The notes under the pieces: model-generated
Databases searched by the model: none
The model's input: the letters and a program-made list of their open reading frames with translations, nothing else
What the model was told of the DNA's origin: nothing
Shown here: in pieces, positions 21,960-33,850 of the stretch
How positions within the stretch are numbered: the first letter of the stretch is position 1
Layout of the letters: each line of letters starts with the position of its first letter
Made by a program: the position numbers and the translations under genes
NCBI RefSeq assembly: GCF_012489685.1
Contig: NC_080043.1
Coordinates: 58,550,289-58,614,288 of the forward strand
Direction of reading: 5' to 3'
Length of the DNA stretch: 64,000 bases
From: Lotus japonicus
Taxonomy: Eukaryota; Streptophyta; Magnoliopsida; Fabales; Fabaceae

Positions 21960-24426
21960 TCACACTACACTAACGTTTTTTGCCTCTCCTGCGTTTTCAG
22001 CAGCAGCGAAATATGCAACATTGAAGCCCAGGGGATCGTCCGAGCCGACCAATCCCTAGGGGGTGACCTTCTTGAAAGCTCTCGTCCTGCTGAGGTCAAT
22101 CCCCTCGTAAAGATATTGGACTTGAGCTTTGGCGAGGAAGAAGCCGCGACCACGCTCTTCCACGGCATCAGCAGCATCCCTGGTCGCCAGTCGTGCCCGG
22201 AGAGTTCTGACCTCAAAATTCGCACGGTTTTCCGCGTCCGCGAAAACTGTGGCTTTTGTTTCTAATTCAGATTTCACCTCGGCGAGAGATTCGTTTGTCG
22301 ACCCCAATTCACTTTGAAGGAACGCGATCTCTTTGTCTTTGACGAGGCAGGCAGCCCTGCCCGCGGCAATCGCCTCAGCCTTGGCCTTCAATTCCTGCTG
22401 CAAATCGTCCCGCTCGCCCTCCAGCTCCTTCATTCTCTCTTCACAAGCGGACAAGTCCTCCTCGCGATGACTCATCTCGATACCCAAGTTGTTCAGTTTA
22501 GTCATTTGGGCTGCAACTTGGGTCAGCAACTTGTCACGCTCGCCATGCGCTTCGAGTGTGGCACGGTGGTAACCCTCAGCCCTCTGGCGGAGCTCTTCAA
22601 CTTTAGCAGCTGTGGCTGAATCCTACGACAACCTGGCGAAAAGACACTCCGCAAGCAAAAGGCACGAGATGGCTTCTCGCACCACCCCATCAAGGTCAGG
22701 AGTTTCAGCTCCTCTCATGTTGTCAAGGAAGGGGTCGGTTAGCATAAAGTCAACAAGGGAGAGATGCTGATGTGGGACAAAGAATGTCTGCTCATCACCA
22801 ATCGGCTGGCTAGTGGCAGGGGAAGAATGGCGAAGCGGAAGCGAAGCAGTGGGAATTTGGTCTTCATTTCCGTCACTCTTGGTGGGAACGGGAGAGACCT
22901 TAGGTGGACTTGCCTCAGCTTGGCGACATGAACGGACAGGGGAGAGGGTTGTTTGAGGAGCACCCGAGGGAACGTCTTCAGAAGCATGTTGATTGGCGAT
23001 GACTCCTTCAGGAAGGGGCGAGTACCCCGCATCGCCCATGGGGTCTGGCTTTTCCCCGCCCGCCAGATCTTGGCGAGGGGCAGATGTTTCGCCAGCCCTA
23101 GGTCTCTTGGTTTTCCTCTTTTTCTTCTTTGACTTTTGAGGCGAGGGGGTCGCGACCCTCGTTTCTTCATTTGTGCTAAGGGCGACCCTTTTGGATTTTC
23201 GAGGTTTTCTAGTTGGGGAAGGTTGGACCGCATAGCCGGTGGACGCCGGAGCCGGCTCGTCAATCTTTGGCGGAAGGATGGGGTCAGGAATTGGATCGCC
23301 AGGCCCCGGGGCAGTGACGTTTGGGGCTACCACGGCCGTTTCAGAAGGGGCAGCACCAGATTTCCTGGTCCGTTTCTTTTGAGGGAAGGCGGCGACCTCG
23401 GCATCAGCATCTGCGACAGCACGTTTTCTCTTGACCCCGTTGGTATTGAAAACGGGAGGAAACTCAAGTGAGTCAGCAGCTAGGGCGCGCTTGAGCGCGA
23501 CTTCGGTGAAGTTCATTCCTCCTAGAAATGAGCGGAGGGTGTTCTTGCGAGTGGCTTCAAGCAACTGAGAACACTCAAGGATGGGGAGCCCAGCAAAAAA
23601 GCCAAGGATGGCTTTATCTTCATCACTCAGCGATGTATCAGATGGTTGCAGGACATCGCGAGGACTCTCGGTCCAGTAGAAAGGAAACAAAGCGGTCCCA
23701 TCCCGGCGGGTGAAAGCTTCAGGGTAGGTAGGATGTACGAGTACACGGAAGTACCGGCGCCCGAGCCCCTTCTTGATGTTGCTCTTGTAAGGGTAAAGGC
23801 GCTGCCGGCCTGTACAGGATTTCAGAGAGATCTACCCAGGAGTCGGGGTCTTCAAGGATTTGGGCTCCACACCGTAGAAGTAGAAAAAATGGGAGACTTT
23901 GGCTTCAAGACCAACGGCGTCGCAGAGAATCTCAAAGCACCGGATGAAGGTCCAAGCGTTCAAATGAAGTTGGCTTGGGGCTACATTGATTTCCCTCATA
24001 ACCTGGCAGGCGAAAGGGGAGAAGGGTAGTTTGATCCCCAGGTCGAGGAAGAGGTACTCGTAAACATAAAAGAAATGGGGTTGCTTCACGCCTTGTTCGA
24101 TCGTGCGGTGTTGCCAGGGGCGGCGGATTTCCGAGTCCCGATCGGTGATGAGGACATCTTCAAGGGATTTCTCGTGGCAGAGTCTGGCGGACCGTCTCGG
24201 CGATAGACTTGTCGGTGGACTGCTCAGAGGGTTGGCAGATGGCCTCCTGAGTAGGGTCTTGAGTTATGGACTAGGGTAGGGTGAAGAAAATTTTGTGCCA
24301 GAAAGCGTTCTTTTCATCTTCAGTAAGAGGAAAGCCATCGGAGGGGGGAGGGCTAACGGGAGAAGGAGATGAGGGAGCGGCGCTGCGAGATCGAGAGGAT
24401 CCTTTGGTTCGGCGTTGGGGAGTCAT
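21960..24426 (-). pseudogene. Antisense ORF of element A (gypsy-type transposon protein), broken
   Basis: The gene lies opposite to gag, between the deleted pol and the 3' LTR. ATG at 24424-24426 starts MTPQRRTKGSSRSRSAAP, then a TAG near 24273 and frameshifts follow. The first domain (24089-23530) carries HFFYVYEYLFLDLGIKLPFS, NAWTFIRCFEILCDAVGLEA and FPFYWTESPRDVLQPSD...DKAILGFFAGLPILECSQL. Then comes a Pro/Lys/Ser-rich linker with basic clusters (KSKKKKRKTKRPR, a possible nuclear signal), the VDFMLTDPFLDNMRG motif, a coiled coil (22620-22250) and the tail FFLAKAQVQYLYEGIDLS. TAG codons also lie at about 22625 and 22052. It is the most complete copy here by domain order. The function is unknown; the name of the family does not prove transposase activity. 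Confidence 0.75.
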
Positions 24427-25060
24427 TTTTGCTAAAAGGAAGAGAGTGTTAGTTTCTCAATTTTAGCGGATTGCAGGAATTCTAGAGGTGGTGAATGAGT
24501 AGGGGAAGGAGATTTTAAAAGTTGGGGTAAGTAGCGATTGGGGAGTCGTGCCTCATCATGGCAAAAGTGGAATGATCACTCAAGGGAGTGCGGCGCGAAT
24601 ATCGGGACACGAAGGCAGCGCATTAAATGAAAAGTTACGACAGTTGGAGCTTATTGGTTTAAATTCAAATTTTCAGGATTTACCACGATTCGAAGGGATG
24701 TTTCAAAGGTAGTGGTTGAGATTCCTTGGATTTGCTGACCTTTATGTCACTTCATGACGCAACACGTGGCGCAGACTCGGCACATGTCAAAAGTTACGGT
24801 TTAGGGCACGTGCGCGACTATGGCGGGGCGAGCAAATCCAGCATCACCGCCGCACGCTCGCTTGTGGACTCAAGCTGCCAAGGGAACGTGACGAGGCGTT
24901 CAAAATTTTATATTTTTAGGCTTTAGGTTACCAAGCCATGTTGACAATTGCTCTTTACTTCCGTGCCAATGTTTAGCATTAGTTAGTTTCTTACGTCCAT
25001 CGCCTTGGCTCTTTTGTTTAAAGACACACTTAGCTCTCATGCTTCGAGCTCGGTGTCTTG

Positions 25061-25380
25061 TGGACTGGGCGAGACCCTAGGGTCCCTCGCCCAGGGGTGC
25101 TGGCCTAAGGCAAGGAGTGCATCAAGGACTTTGGCCTTTGTCCCAAAGGCCCAACCGGCCTATTAGGATGATTTAGAGGCGCTAGGCTCAACTCCCCCAA
25201 CTATAAATAGGGGAGGAGTACCAATTGTAAAGGACTTTTGGCTCATTTGAGAAATAACAAGCTAGAAATTCAGTTATTCTCTCTCTCTAAGCGGTTACGT
25301 TCTCATTCTCTCTAGGAATCTCACATCACGTTCCTTGCACCTTAGGTACTATACCTCATCTCAATGTTTATGATGGAACC
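25061..25380 (+). repeat. 3' LTR of element A (320 bp)
   Basis: It starts TGGACTGGGCGAGACCC and ends TTTATGATGGAACC, followed by GTTTC. TATAAAT is at 25202-25208. No clear polypurine tract precedes it. Confidence 0.9.
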
Positions 25381-25385
25381 GTTTC

Positions 25386-27863
25386 TTCGTGGGCCCTTCT
25401 AGCAGGCTTCAATTGGCTATATGCGGATAGGTTATGTTGTTCTGGTACATTCCATCATATATTGAGATCTGTTCTTATTACCTTTGAAATGATTAAATAT
25501 GATCAGAGATATCTAAAGATGATCCTGCCATGAAAGCTGCTACAGTTGTGGTTTAAGATGGGTGTTAATTAAGTGTTGACGGCTCCGCAATCACACGCTA
25601 TTAACAACCCAAGATGGGATGATACTTTGATTAATGGTTAAATATGTACTTACTTGAACCAATCGCTACTTGGTTGGATTGGGGGTTTAAGGATTGTAAA
25701 TGAAGCATGAGTTGTGCTGTCAACATTCTCTTTCTCTTTGATTAGTTAAAAATTTACTTGGATCCCACCAAATTAAGAGTGAGACCCATATAAGTGAATG
25801 GATTCCACATGGATTTCAACCAATAAATAAGAGTGTTAAAGTGAGTGTTAACATCAGATTCCTCCTTTGGCTCATCAATCACAATGCCACTCCCCCTAAG
25901 AAGCTTCAAGCTAGATCAATGGCCCCTAAAAGTTGCTGCCAAAGATGCATGTCTATGAAAAATCTATTCTCCACTCTCTTCATAATTGTAGAACCACTAA
26001 ATGCAGTAGGATAAGCATTGACCAACTCAGCTTCCTTTTGGCAAGATGAAGAGGTGATGGACTGGATTAAGAGAAACATTGCAGGAGATTTCATTCATTT
26101 TATGTCAACAATGTGGAGGTGTTGGAATACATAACACTTTTTTTTTTGATAAGCCAAACTTTGCATTAAAGGGAGTACAAGGGGTACTCAACCCAAATAC
26201 AAATACAAGAACAAAGTAAAAAAAGCAAAGAACAAAAACAAAAAATAATAAGCACCAAATCCTAAAGCCAACCCATCATGAGACCAAAGCAACACCCTCC
26301 AAAAGCACTAGAAAACTCACAAACCCACAACTGAGCAGCACACCTAGGCGAGACTGAGACCAGAATTAATCAACAAAGAAGCATCTCCCAACAGCTACTG
26401 TAAAAACAACAACCCAACCAATCACACAGTGGCTAAAACATCCCCGAGAGCCCGTTCAATCCAGACTTATTAGAGTTTATCAACTAAAAAAAAGCATTAG
26501 ATAAACGCCAATGGTACTCTTTGGTTTGCATCCAAAGAGGATCATAATCAAAGTGGAGTGGGCTTGTGTAGCTTTATAATCTAAAGGAAACCGAAAAATG
26601 GTTTATTTCAGTGTTGTTCCTGACTGTCTATGAGAGACACAATTGATATGTAGAACTTTTCATAAGATGACCGTTCTTATGCAGGATAGAAAATTACCTT
26701 TACCTTGAAACACTATAAAAGGACACTGGAGTTTGATACAGTTAGCTTCCATGAAGCAGCATTAATATGCAACAGTAGTTGAGAACTGAATAAAGGAAAA
26801 ATGGCGCAGGTATGCAGAGAGTACTTGGTAAAACCTGTGGACAGTTCCCTTGAGAAAAATGTTATAATGAATATAGGTTACTGTTTGGCTGCTTTTTTAT
26901 CCTATTTAGTCCATTTACCTTGACATGAACCACCATTCTAGTATATATGATCAATAAACTCTACCAAAAAAGGAGTTAATCCCACCATTAAAACCTCTCC
27001 AAAATCCAACTAGGTAAATGATACAAATACAATCAATATATTAACACTCAATGAAGCCTGGATGACTGAGTTAACAGGATTCAGTATTTGACCATTAAAC
27101 TCATCTTTATAGCTGAAAAGCTACCACGCAAGTGAAACTATTCAACAAGATGATTTCTTAGAAATTAAAAGTAACTTCATCTTCAGACTGACAATCATGT
27201 GTTTTGAAATGAAAACAAGGACCTATGTTACTGGTTATTAAAGTTAAACAAGTAACAACCAATTACCATTCCATAAAAAGTGAAAAGCAGATAAACACAA
27301 AGTCATCCATAACCAAGGAATGCCTGATAAGCCTCCATGGTTAATAGTTTTGTCTCCAGCTATAGATATTAAAATAAGGCTCGTAATCAATGCTTTTGTA
27401 AATAAGGAAAGGTGAAAAACATGAACATAAAGATGTAGATCCCTAATGCTATGGTTGAAAACGTAATCCGAAATTGCAATTATGGCTGCGGTATCAGGTT
27501 TTATTAGTGCTCTTAGCCACAATTGCAATCACAATTGCAGCTGCATTAGCCGCATTTATCCACAATTTCAAGGATCGTGATGCAACTGCAAATGCAACCA
27601 CAGCCACGACTGCAATTTAAAACCATGCCTAACAGTCACAAAAATACCCACGCCACGGTGTATGGCATTCTAGATTTCAACATTAAAAGTAACTTAACTA
27701 CTGTATTAATCAAGAATTTACCATGTTTCAAATGATATTCAATGGCTGAGATTCCAGCAGTTTTTGTAATTAAAACTGTAGGAAATCTTGATCTAACAGA
27801 GCCATGTCAAGAGGGCCTGATGAAGATTCAGAAACCTAAAATTGAAATGAGAAAGACAGTATA
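25386..27863. other. Intergenic DNA, no gene seen
   Basis: No gene is recognisable on either strand. Present are a LINE-tail-like segment at 26138-26500 and, at about 27460-27620, repeated TTGCAATT/GCAACCGC-like motifs in both orientations. 27650-27863 is the likely 3' untranslated region and flank of the PRELI gene. Confidence 0.5.
26138..26500 (-). mobile_element. Probable LINE 3' tail (minus)
   Basis: A 10-base T-run (26138-26147) is followed by GATAAGCCAAACTTTGC and ATTAAAGGGAGTACAAGGGG. On the minus strand this is a GTACTCCC...TTTAATGC...A-tail pattern of plant LINE 3' ends. No coding part is visible and the inner limit is uncertain. Confidence 0.45.
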
Positions 27864-28415
27864 TCACAAGGAAAAGGAACTAGACTCTGCTTCAAGATAT
27901 TTACAGATCCTCTCCATGACCTCCCTACTCTTGGCACTATTCTGAAGGAACCTGTCAGCACACCGCTGCTCCACCTTCTCCGCCATGGACGCCAGAGCCG
28001 ACAACGGCTTGATCCGGATGCGAGTCTCCTGCTGACAAACCGTCCACCCGGCGGTGTTATCCGGATGAGGATCGTACCGGGTCTTCTCCTCCACCTCTAT
28101 GAACTTCTGGAGGCTGACATTGCGGTAGACTTGTTGCATAGAGCGAGAAGGGGCATCCACAACCGTGGATTCAACACAGTGACAGATATCCTCTCCAATG
28201 AGCCTACGCACGAGCCACGGACACTGGACCGTGATGGCACGTGTGGTGTAAAGCTTCCCGGACGAAGGGTCAATGCTCTGACTCAACGTGTCAACCTCTA
28301 GGATATGGGATAACACGCGCTTGTTCTCTGCGTCAGCAAACTTGCGCCATGATGCAGACGTTACACGCTCCCACGGGTGCTTGTAAACGTGTTCTTGTCG
28401 GTATGCTTTCACCAT
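27864..28415 (-). CDS. PRELI/MSF1-family protein, 183 aa, intact
   Basis: The family (PRELI/UPS) shuttles phospholipids such as phosphatidic acid or phosphatidylserine across the mitochondrial intermembrane space. The single-exon frame starts at ATG 28413-28415. The N-terminus MVKAYRQEHVYKHPWERVTSASWRK, the DTLSQSIDPSSGKLYTTR strand with PWLVRRLIG, and the C-terminal amphipathic helix (LASMAEKVEQRCADRFLQNS) are typical, and the length fits the usual 170-200 residues. In minus orientation an acceptor AAAATAG lies 7 bp before the ATG and a donor GTACGC lies at 28940, so a 519-bp 5'-leader intron (28422-28940) is likely but inferred. A tandem duplication lies in that leader. No damage is seen. 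Confidence 0.88.
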   Translation of the reverse strand: MVKAYRQEHVYKHPWERVTSASWRKFADAENKRVLSHILEVDTLSQSIDPSSGKLYTTRAITVQCPWLVRRLIGEDICHCVESTVVDAPSRSMQQVYRNVSLQKFIEVEEKTRYDPHPDNTAGWTVCQQETRIRIKPLSALASMAEKVEQRCADRFLQNSAKSREVMERICKYLEAESSSFSL

Positions 28416-28822
28416 GGCGCGCTATTTTCTTAACTTCCAAAAACCAACTGCAATTCAATCAACAAACCAGACCAAAAACTAAGCTTGATTCACCTGATAA
28501 AAGGGGGACTTTCACTCAATGCACATATAAAATCGAGGTTGACTTGTATAATTTAATTCATAAGAAGCAAATAGCAAAGAAACTAAATTGAACAGTTTAA
28601 AAATTGAAATGCTTTCACCCTTATGTGCTATTTTCTTAACTTCTAAAAACTAATAGCAATTCAATCAAACATACCACACCAAAGCAGACCAAAACCCAAG
28701 CTTGATTCACCTAATAAAAGGGGGAATTTCACTACTCAATGTACATCTAAAATCAAGGTTGGTTTTGATTAATTGAATTCAGAAGAAGCAAATAGCCAAG
28801 AAACTAAATTGAATAGTGTGAA
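28403..28822. repeat. ~206-bp tandem duplication across start codon and leader intron of PRELI gene
   Basis: Copies start ATGCTTTCACC at 28403 and 28609. They share CTATTTTCTTAACTTC, CAATTCAATCAA, AAGCTTGATTCACCT, AAAAGGGGGA and AAGAAACTAAATTGAA blocks. The first copy includes the gene's ATG context; the second lies wholly in the putative 5' intron. Confidence 0.85.
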
Positions 28823-29152
28823 AAATGGAAACTGTAAACACAGTCAAGAAGAACAAAGAACGAATTGATGAAAAACAATACAAGATTGTAGAGAATTGAA
28901 AAGAGCAACTAGCGAACTGTGAGGTGATTCAATCGCGTACCAAATGTGATTGTTGTCGTCGGAAATCGATGGCCGCAACTGAATGGGAATAGGGTGGAGC
29001 TGGCCCTAATAGGAGAACAAGAAGAAGAATATGCTCTAGTTTCTAGTTTCTACTGTCCCTTACAGATTTGCTGACTCTGTCGGTTTGTCTAGTGACGAAA
29101 GGAGCTATAAATTATTAAATTTCATAACTTATAAATATTTATTAAAAAATAA
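28823..29152. other. Promoter side of PRELI gene
   Basis: This holds the presumed 5' untranslated exon (about 28941-29060 on the minus strand, with CGGCCATCGATTTCCGACG) and the upstream AT-rich promoter. No other gene is seen. Confidence 0.4.
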
Positions 29153-29300
29153 TTTTTTTTCTTGAACTATTAAGAAATAATTATTACAAGCTGAAAAGAA
29201 AGAAAACAAGCTAGTAAAATTGGTTCCTATTGAATCCGTAATCAAAAGAGGCACAAGATCAAGCGAATGATCATGAACAAGAAAGAAATCCAATGAGCAA
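29153..29300 (-). pseudogene. C-terminal end of LINE RNase H-like ORF (part 2 of split LINE)
   Basis: The minus strand encodes CSLDFFLVHDHSLDLVPLL, the usual end of plant LINE RNase H proteins, followed by untranslated sequence and an A-tail (T-run at 29153-29160). The first part lies at 39312-39960; the 10-kb gypsy element split the LINE. Confidence 0.6.
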
Positions 29301-32300
29301 TGTAACACCCCGATTTCGGTGGCGTCACTTTAGTAACCAAAATAAACTTAATGCGGAAAAACGTGAATATTTTTTTTTCGTCGATAACATAGACAAGACT
29401 GAAATAAATAAAACTCAAATGCGAAAAACAACAGAACTAATATACAATATATATAACAGCCCCCGCTGTAAGTAGCAACCTCGTCACGAGTAACCTCCAG
29501 TGACGGAAAGAAGAAAAGTAGCGCCCGTAGGCAATATGTACAAACCAAATATAAAGGTGATGTGTCCGCAACACCATCCCTCAAAACTGAGAATAAGCTG
29601 ACCCAATGGTCTGAAAATAAGACCTCCTAAGTCCAACCAACTCTCTGTGATTCCCGTAAAGAAACCACACAAAAAGCTATCGGTGGGAAACTACCCTGTC
29701 CCAAAGGAAACAATTGACAGTCAGAGCTAAGACTCTACTCCTACACTAATCCTAATCTCGAGGAGCTCACACCAGCAATAAACCTACGTGCTAGCATGAT
29801 CGTCGTCTGAATCCGAATCCAGAACGACCAAGTCTACAAACACTATCCGTCCTCCCCTCACAACCGCAATGTGCTCCGGTGCTGGACTAACGGGCTTTGG
29901 GCCCGAACCATGATCATCAATGATCGCAACGGTGGGTGTGCTGGACTCTGATGAATGCACTCCCACAGGCTCCTCCTCGGAGGGGTCCTCATCATCCGAA
30001 GACGACGGTGGCGGTGGTGCTCCCACTCCTGGTCCGCAATGCACTCCTGGCGGCAAGTTGAAGCTGACAGTGCTCCTCCTCAGCACTCCTGACGTCAAGA
30101 CTCCTACCCTATCAACATGGTCCTCCATAATCCGCCCCGAGTACGTCGCTCGATGGCTAGCGGGGTCAACCACCCACGAACCGGGGTCGTCCTGGTCAAT
30201 CATCTCGTATCTAATCCCCCCCGAAGGGTGGACCATTGTGAACCAGTCCGCAATGGACATCTGACAAAGGCGTTGTCCGCCAAAACACACACAGAAGACG
30301 CGAGGGTCAACTCCAAAGAATTATGTAAATATTACACCCAATAGGTACAGATAAGAGAATAGCCCCTTAGGCTTATAACTAGTGATAACATCCTAGGGTT
30401 GCATACTCCACAATGATTATAAACAACAATAATAACAAATAGCATGCATCACGTAAGATTAACAATTATCAATCACACTCAACAACTAAGTCAGTATGCA
30501 TGTTGCATGATATGCAAATGACGGTTAACCCAGTTAACCACATGCATTCCGGAAAGGGATGGACATCAAACAGATCAGCCCTAACACCAGCCACAGTGGG
30601 ACCATTTCGGCCCGCGTGCCTCTTACTCCAACAACAACGGTAGTCAGATCAGCAGTAAACCCGAAGGTCTGCCATTTCGGTCTGCTACAAGAGTCGTCTA
30701 CAAACGCTCTTACACGGCATTCCGGGTCTTATGACCATTTTGGAAACCGACGAGGTCCAGAGTACGTCCTGTGTTAATACCTCATTAATGTTGCATGAAT
30801 GCAGGATGATTAGTCAAACAACGTCTCTGAATCTCACTCGACACGTCGCCACGTGTTCTAGCTAAATTAAAGTCTCTAAAAGCTTACCCTAAGGTAACAG
30901 TCGATTCTGCGACAAAAGACACATCTTCACAACAACACATAACTCATGATGTCCTCCAAATCATCCGACTCATCTCAATCCGATGGTCAAAACTGCTCAA
31001 CGAGCAAGAGTATCAACATACTCGGAAACTATCAATTTCCCGGACTTATCCCTCGGATAGCCCAACAACACAGCTGCTCCAACAGCACAAGAGCATCAAC
31101 ATACTCAATACTTCTCAACTTCCTCAACACTTGGATCCGACGACACTTCTCGTTATCATTTCGAGTTTGTTATCATTATTTGAAGATTTAGAGGTTGTTT
31201 AATGTCTTATGAGTTTTCTTTACAAAATAATATCCTTTTAGTCTTATCGCAAAATCTTATAAGTTCTCGAGATCTCCTAATCCCCAACTGACTCCAGAGA
31301 ATGTCTCGATCCATAAAACACCATAACAAGGCCCGAATCTCATTCGTCCTATCAAACTTTCTCAAAACTCTCAAAATAAAATCGGCATGACCTGCCCGCT
31401 ATTCTCACTACTCAGAATCTCAGATTTCATTGCAAAAGCATAATTAACTCAGCACAATCAACCAACATGTCATATATCAACATATTATACAATAACCACA
31501 TAGCACTTAGCATATAAGGCATGCATCACACATCCTAAATTACCCACTTAGCACTTAGCATGTAATTCACTCTCAAAAACATTCAGTAGATGAATCATCT
31601 ACATTGTCAGCCGAAGCCTTAGAAAACATTTTTCCAATCAAACACAAACAAGTGCATAAACAGTAAACAATGTCGAAAGCATCGACCCTAAGCATTAACT
31701 AGAGATTCAGTGAGTAGCCCTCACCTGTAGATTCTCCAGGATGATCCTCTAACACTTCCTCACAGTCAAAGCGTTGTTCCTCAGGGAAATCCTCAAAAGC
31801 ACCTTCAAAGTAAAATCACAGAATTCTATCAAAATCTATCGGAAACTAAGCTATCAATGCTCACTAAGGTTACCCGAAGTAATACATACTCCGAGGTACG
31901 ATAATCTAGCGCGAAAAAGGAATTTTCCTCCCTCCCCCTTAGAGTGCTCGACCACTTTTGGTAATTGTAGGGTTCGAATTTTCTTCGATCAAACTTGGTT
32001 CCTATGCTATCATTAGCCGTAACTAAGGGTCTTCTAAACTCGGAAAAATTATCGGATCGAAAACTATCGCAGGGGTATTTTGGTCAATATTTTAGCTCAG
32101 AATTTCAAAACTGAAATTTCGAAAAGCAAATTGGATGGGGACGTCACCAACGACGTTTATGACAACTAATCCTACTAGCACTAAGCTAAGGCGATAGTTT
32201 TCAGCCCAAAGGACGAAGCTTTGCCCCAAAATGGGTATTTTAAGCAGAATTGAAACTCGACGATAGTTTTTCGAGAATCGGCGCAGTATTATTAGATAAA

Positions 32301-33305
32301 CTTGTTCTTGGGCACATAAGGAAGAGGTTTAGAATCAAAAATGAAGTTATCAGGATAGTTTTGCAAAAACCTCAAAACTATGAGCACAGAAAGACATAGA
32401 GAAAAGCTATGGAAAAGACGATCAGAGGTAAGGATTAGCGACTATACCTCGATACCTTCAAGCAGCAACTGTCGAATCAACGATCAAGCAAGAAATGAAG
32501 AAAAACTCTTCCTCCTTCCTCTTTGGTGAAGCTCGCGGGTTTGGAGAGAAAATGGTGAAGATTTTTGTGTTTTTTTCTCATTTCTTGGCTATATATAGAG
32601 GTTGGAAAAACGTGGTAAAATGGAAGTTTCGCGAATCTGATTTTTCCGGCTTCATTCTCCGTGAATTCTAAGATAGGTTTTGACAACATAAATCCAAAAC
32701 TCAAAAGATGTTTCCTAGTATTTTAAGTGACTAATGCAAAGTCGGTGTAAAACTAATTTACCCGATAAGTTACTTTTTGCATCGGATGTCGGAATAGAAA
32801 ACTTCCTTCTGAAGAAAGATTGAAATCATCAAGAGAAATGGATGTACGCGTGTAGAATCTTCATTTGAAGCTCCGAATAGAAAAAGTCTTCATTGTCGGT
32901 TGATTTTAGGGTTTTGAACTATCAGGGTTTTAGTTTCGGCAAACTTCCGAGGATTGGAATCGGACGTTCGTAGATCCTAAGGTTTCGCCTCGAAACGATT
33001 GTCGTACACGGAATAAGAGAAGTTCTAACATTTCTCTGAAGATTTTTGGAATTAATTTCCATCGTGACTTTAAGTGAAAACTAGCTATTTACTAGGGTTT
33101 CTGACCTAGGTTTAAGCGTATATCGATCGTGCTATACCTTTTATCGATTCTGGTACAATCCTTAGACTTTTCCTGAACTTTCTCCTTCATAAATTTATTT
33201 CATTTGGTAAACTCTAGTTCAGGTTTTTCCTTCACGATCCATCAAGCCTAATCGTAAATGGAAATCTCTTCCACTTATTCTAAGCTTAAAAACTTGGGTC
33301 TTACA
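29301..33305 (-). repeat. 3' LTR of the gag-only element
   Basis: In element orientation this LTR follows the polypurine tract. A TATATATAG promoter motif lies at about 32592-32600 on the minus strand, followed by a purine-rich leader and a splice-donor-like GAAG/GTATCGAGG. An ORF of 158 codons from ATG lies 2.3 kb downstream at 29784-30260. Confidence 0.9.
29784..30260 (-). CDS. ORF inside the 3' LTR, 158 aa, unknown function
   Basis: I do not recognise this protein. From ATG (30258-30260) it begins MSIADWFTMVHPSGGIRYEM and continues with DPGSWVVDPASHRATYSGRI and an acidic Ser/Asp/Glu/Pro-rich second half (SSSDDEDPSEEEP), ending in SDSDDDHAST. An acceptor-like TTTGTCAG directly precedes the ATG. 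The identical-length ORF is in the other LTR, with two residue changes. Whether it is translated is unknown; it could be part of a spliced leader transcript. Confidence 0.4.
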   Translation of the reverse strand: MSIADWFTMVHPSGGIRYEMIDQDDPGSWVVDPASHRATYSGRIMEDHVDRVGVLTSGVLRRSTVSFNLPPGVHCGPGVGAPPPPSSSDDEDPSEEEPVGVHSSESSTPTVAIIDDHGSGPKPVSPAPEHIAVVRGGRIVFVDLVVLDSDSDDDHAST

Positions 33306-33317
33306 TTACTACCCTCC
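33306..33317 (-). promoter_or_regulatory. Polypurine tract of gag-only element
   Basis: GGAGGGTAGTAA on the minus strand, directly before the 3' LTR start TGTAAGACCC; the preceding TTTCGAGGTCGAAACTT is typical of the end of this gypsy group. Confidence 0.75.
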
Positions 33318-33649
33318 AAAAAGAAAGTTTCGACCTCGAAACTTAAGGGTCAGTAAAAGTTCTGAATATTGTTCTTGGATCTTCTTCTTAGTCACCAATC
33401 AAATTAAAACTCGACTTGAGTCTTAATACCTCGTGCATGACAAGACTCATCCCCTTAATCATAAATTCTTCAACCACTCATAAGCTAATCATCCTCTTAC
33501 TATCGAACAATCCATTATTGTTGTCTTCGTCCTCAAAACCTTCCTCACTCAAACCAATTTAAACTCACTGAAATCCCTAACACTTCGCATAAATCGAGAC
33601 TTAACCTCTAGAAGATCAAATCATAACTATACCTCAAGGGACTTAACTA

Positions 33650-33755
33650 GTCATTTCGTTATCTCATCCTTCAACTTACTGTCATCCAGCTCGATAGCAT
33701 GTGTCGGATCCGCAATATACTTCCGTTTAAACGCATCGGTGGAAGACTACTTCCT
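33650..33755 (-). pseudogene. Residual integrase C-terminus
   Basis: The minus frame STDAFKRKYIADPTHAIELD, then DSKLKDEITK and a stop, matches the usual end of chromovirus-type pol (...Y-I/V-x-D-P-T/S-H...). It shows that the gag-only element arose by deletion from gag into the end of integrase. Confidence 0.6.
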
Positions 33756-33850
33756 AGGCTTAGCATGTTATCCTAAACCTCGTGTAGCTTCTATAGTTTA
33801 AATACGAGCAACGGTCAAATAAAGTATTAATAGGCGTAATAACTATAAGG

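Larger units (their letters stand above)
17739..25380 (+). mobile_element. Tat-like Ty3/gypsy element A, complete ends, pol-deleted
   Basis: The element is flanked by exact 5-bp repeats GTTTC (17734-17738, 25381-25385). LTRs begin TGGACTGGGCGAG and end GATGGAACA (the 3' LTR ends AACC). The order is 5' LTR, PBS, gag, protease, a trace of the RT N-terminus, a purine-rich tail, 125-bp repeats, the antisense ORF (minus strand) and the 3' LTR. Reverse transcriptase, RNase H and integrase are deleted near 20640-20700. Nonsense codons and frameshifts occur in both coding parts. An extra antisense ORF between pol and the 3' LTR is a known trait of some Tat-lineage elements. Confidence 0.88.

Noticed and set aside
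25906..26094. 62-codon minus-strand frame near the intergenic region
   Set aside because: No recognisable family, no start context and no neighbouring exon; likely chance.
27742..28591. Plus-strand frames over the PRELI gene
   Set aside because: They are shadows of the conserved minus-strand gene.
29920..30264. Plus-strand 114-codon frame in the LTR (also 35876-36220)
   Set aside because: It lies antisense to the element ORF and mirrors its low-complexity Ser/Pro/Asp region; no own evidence.
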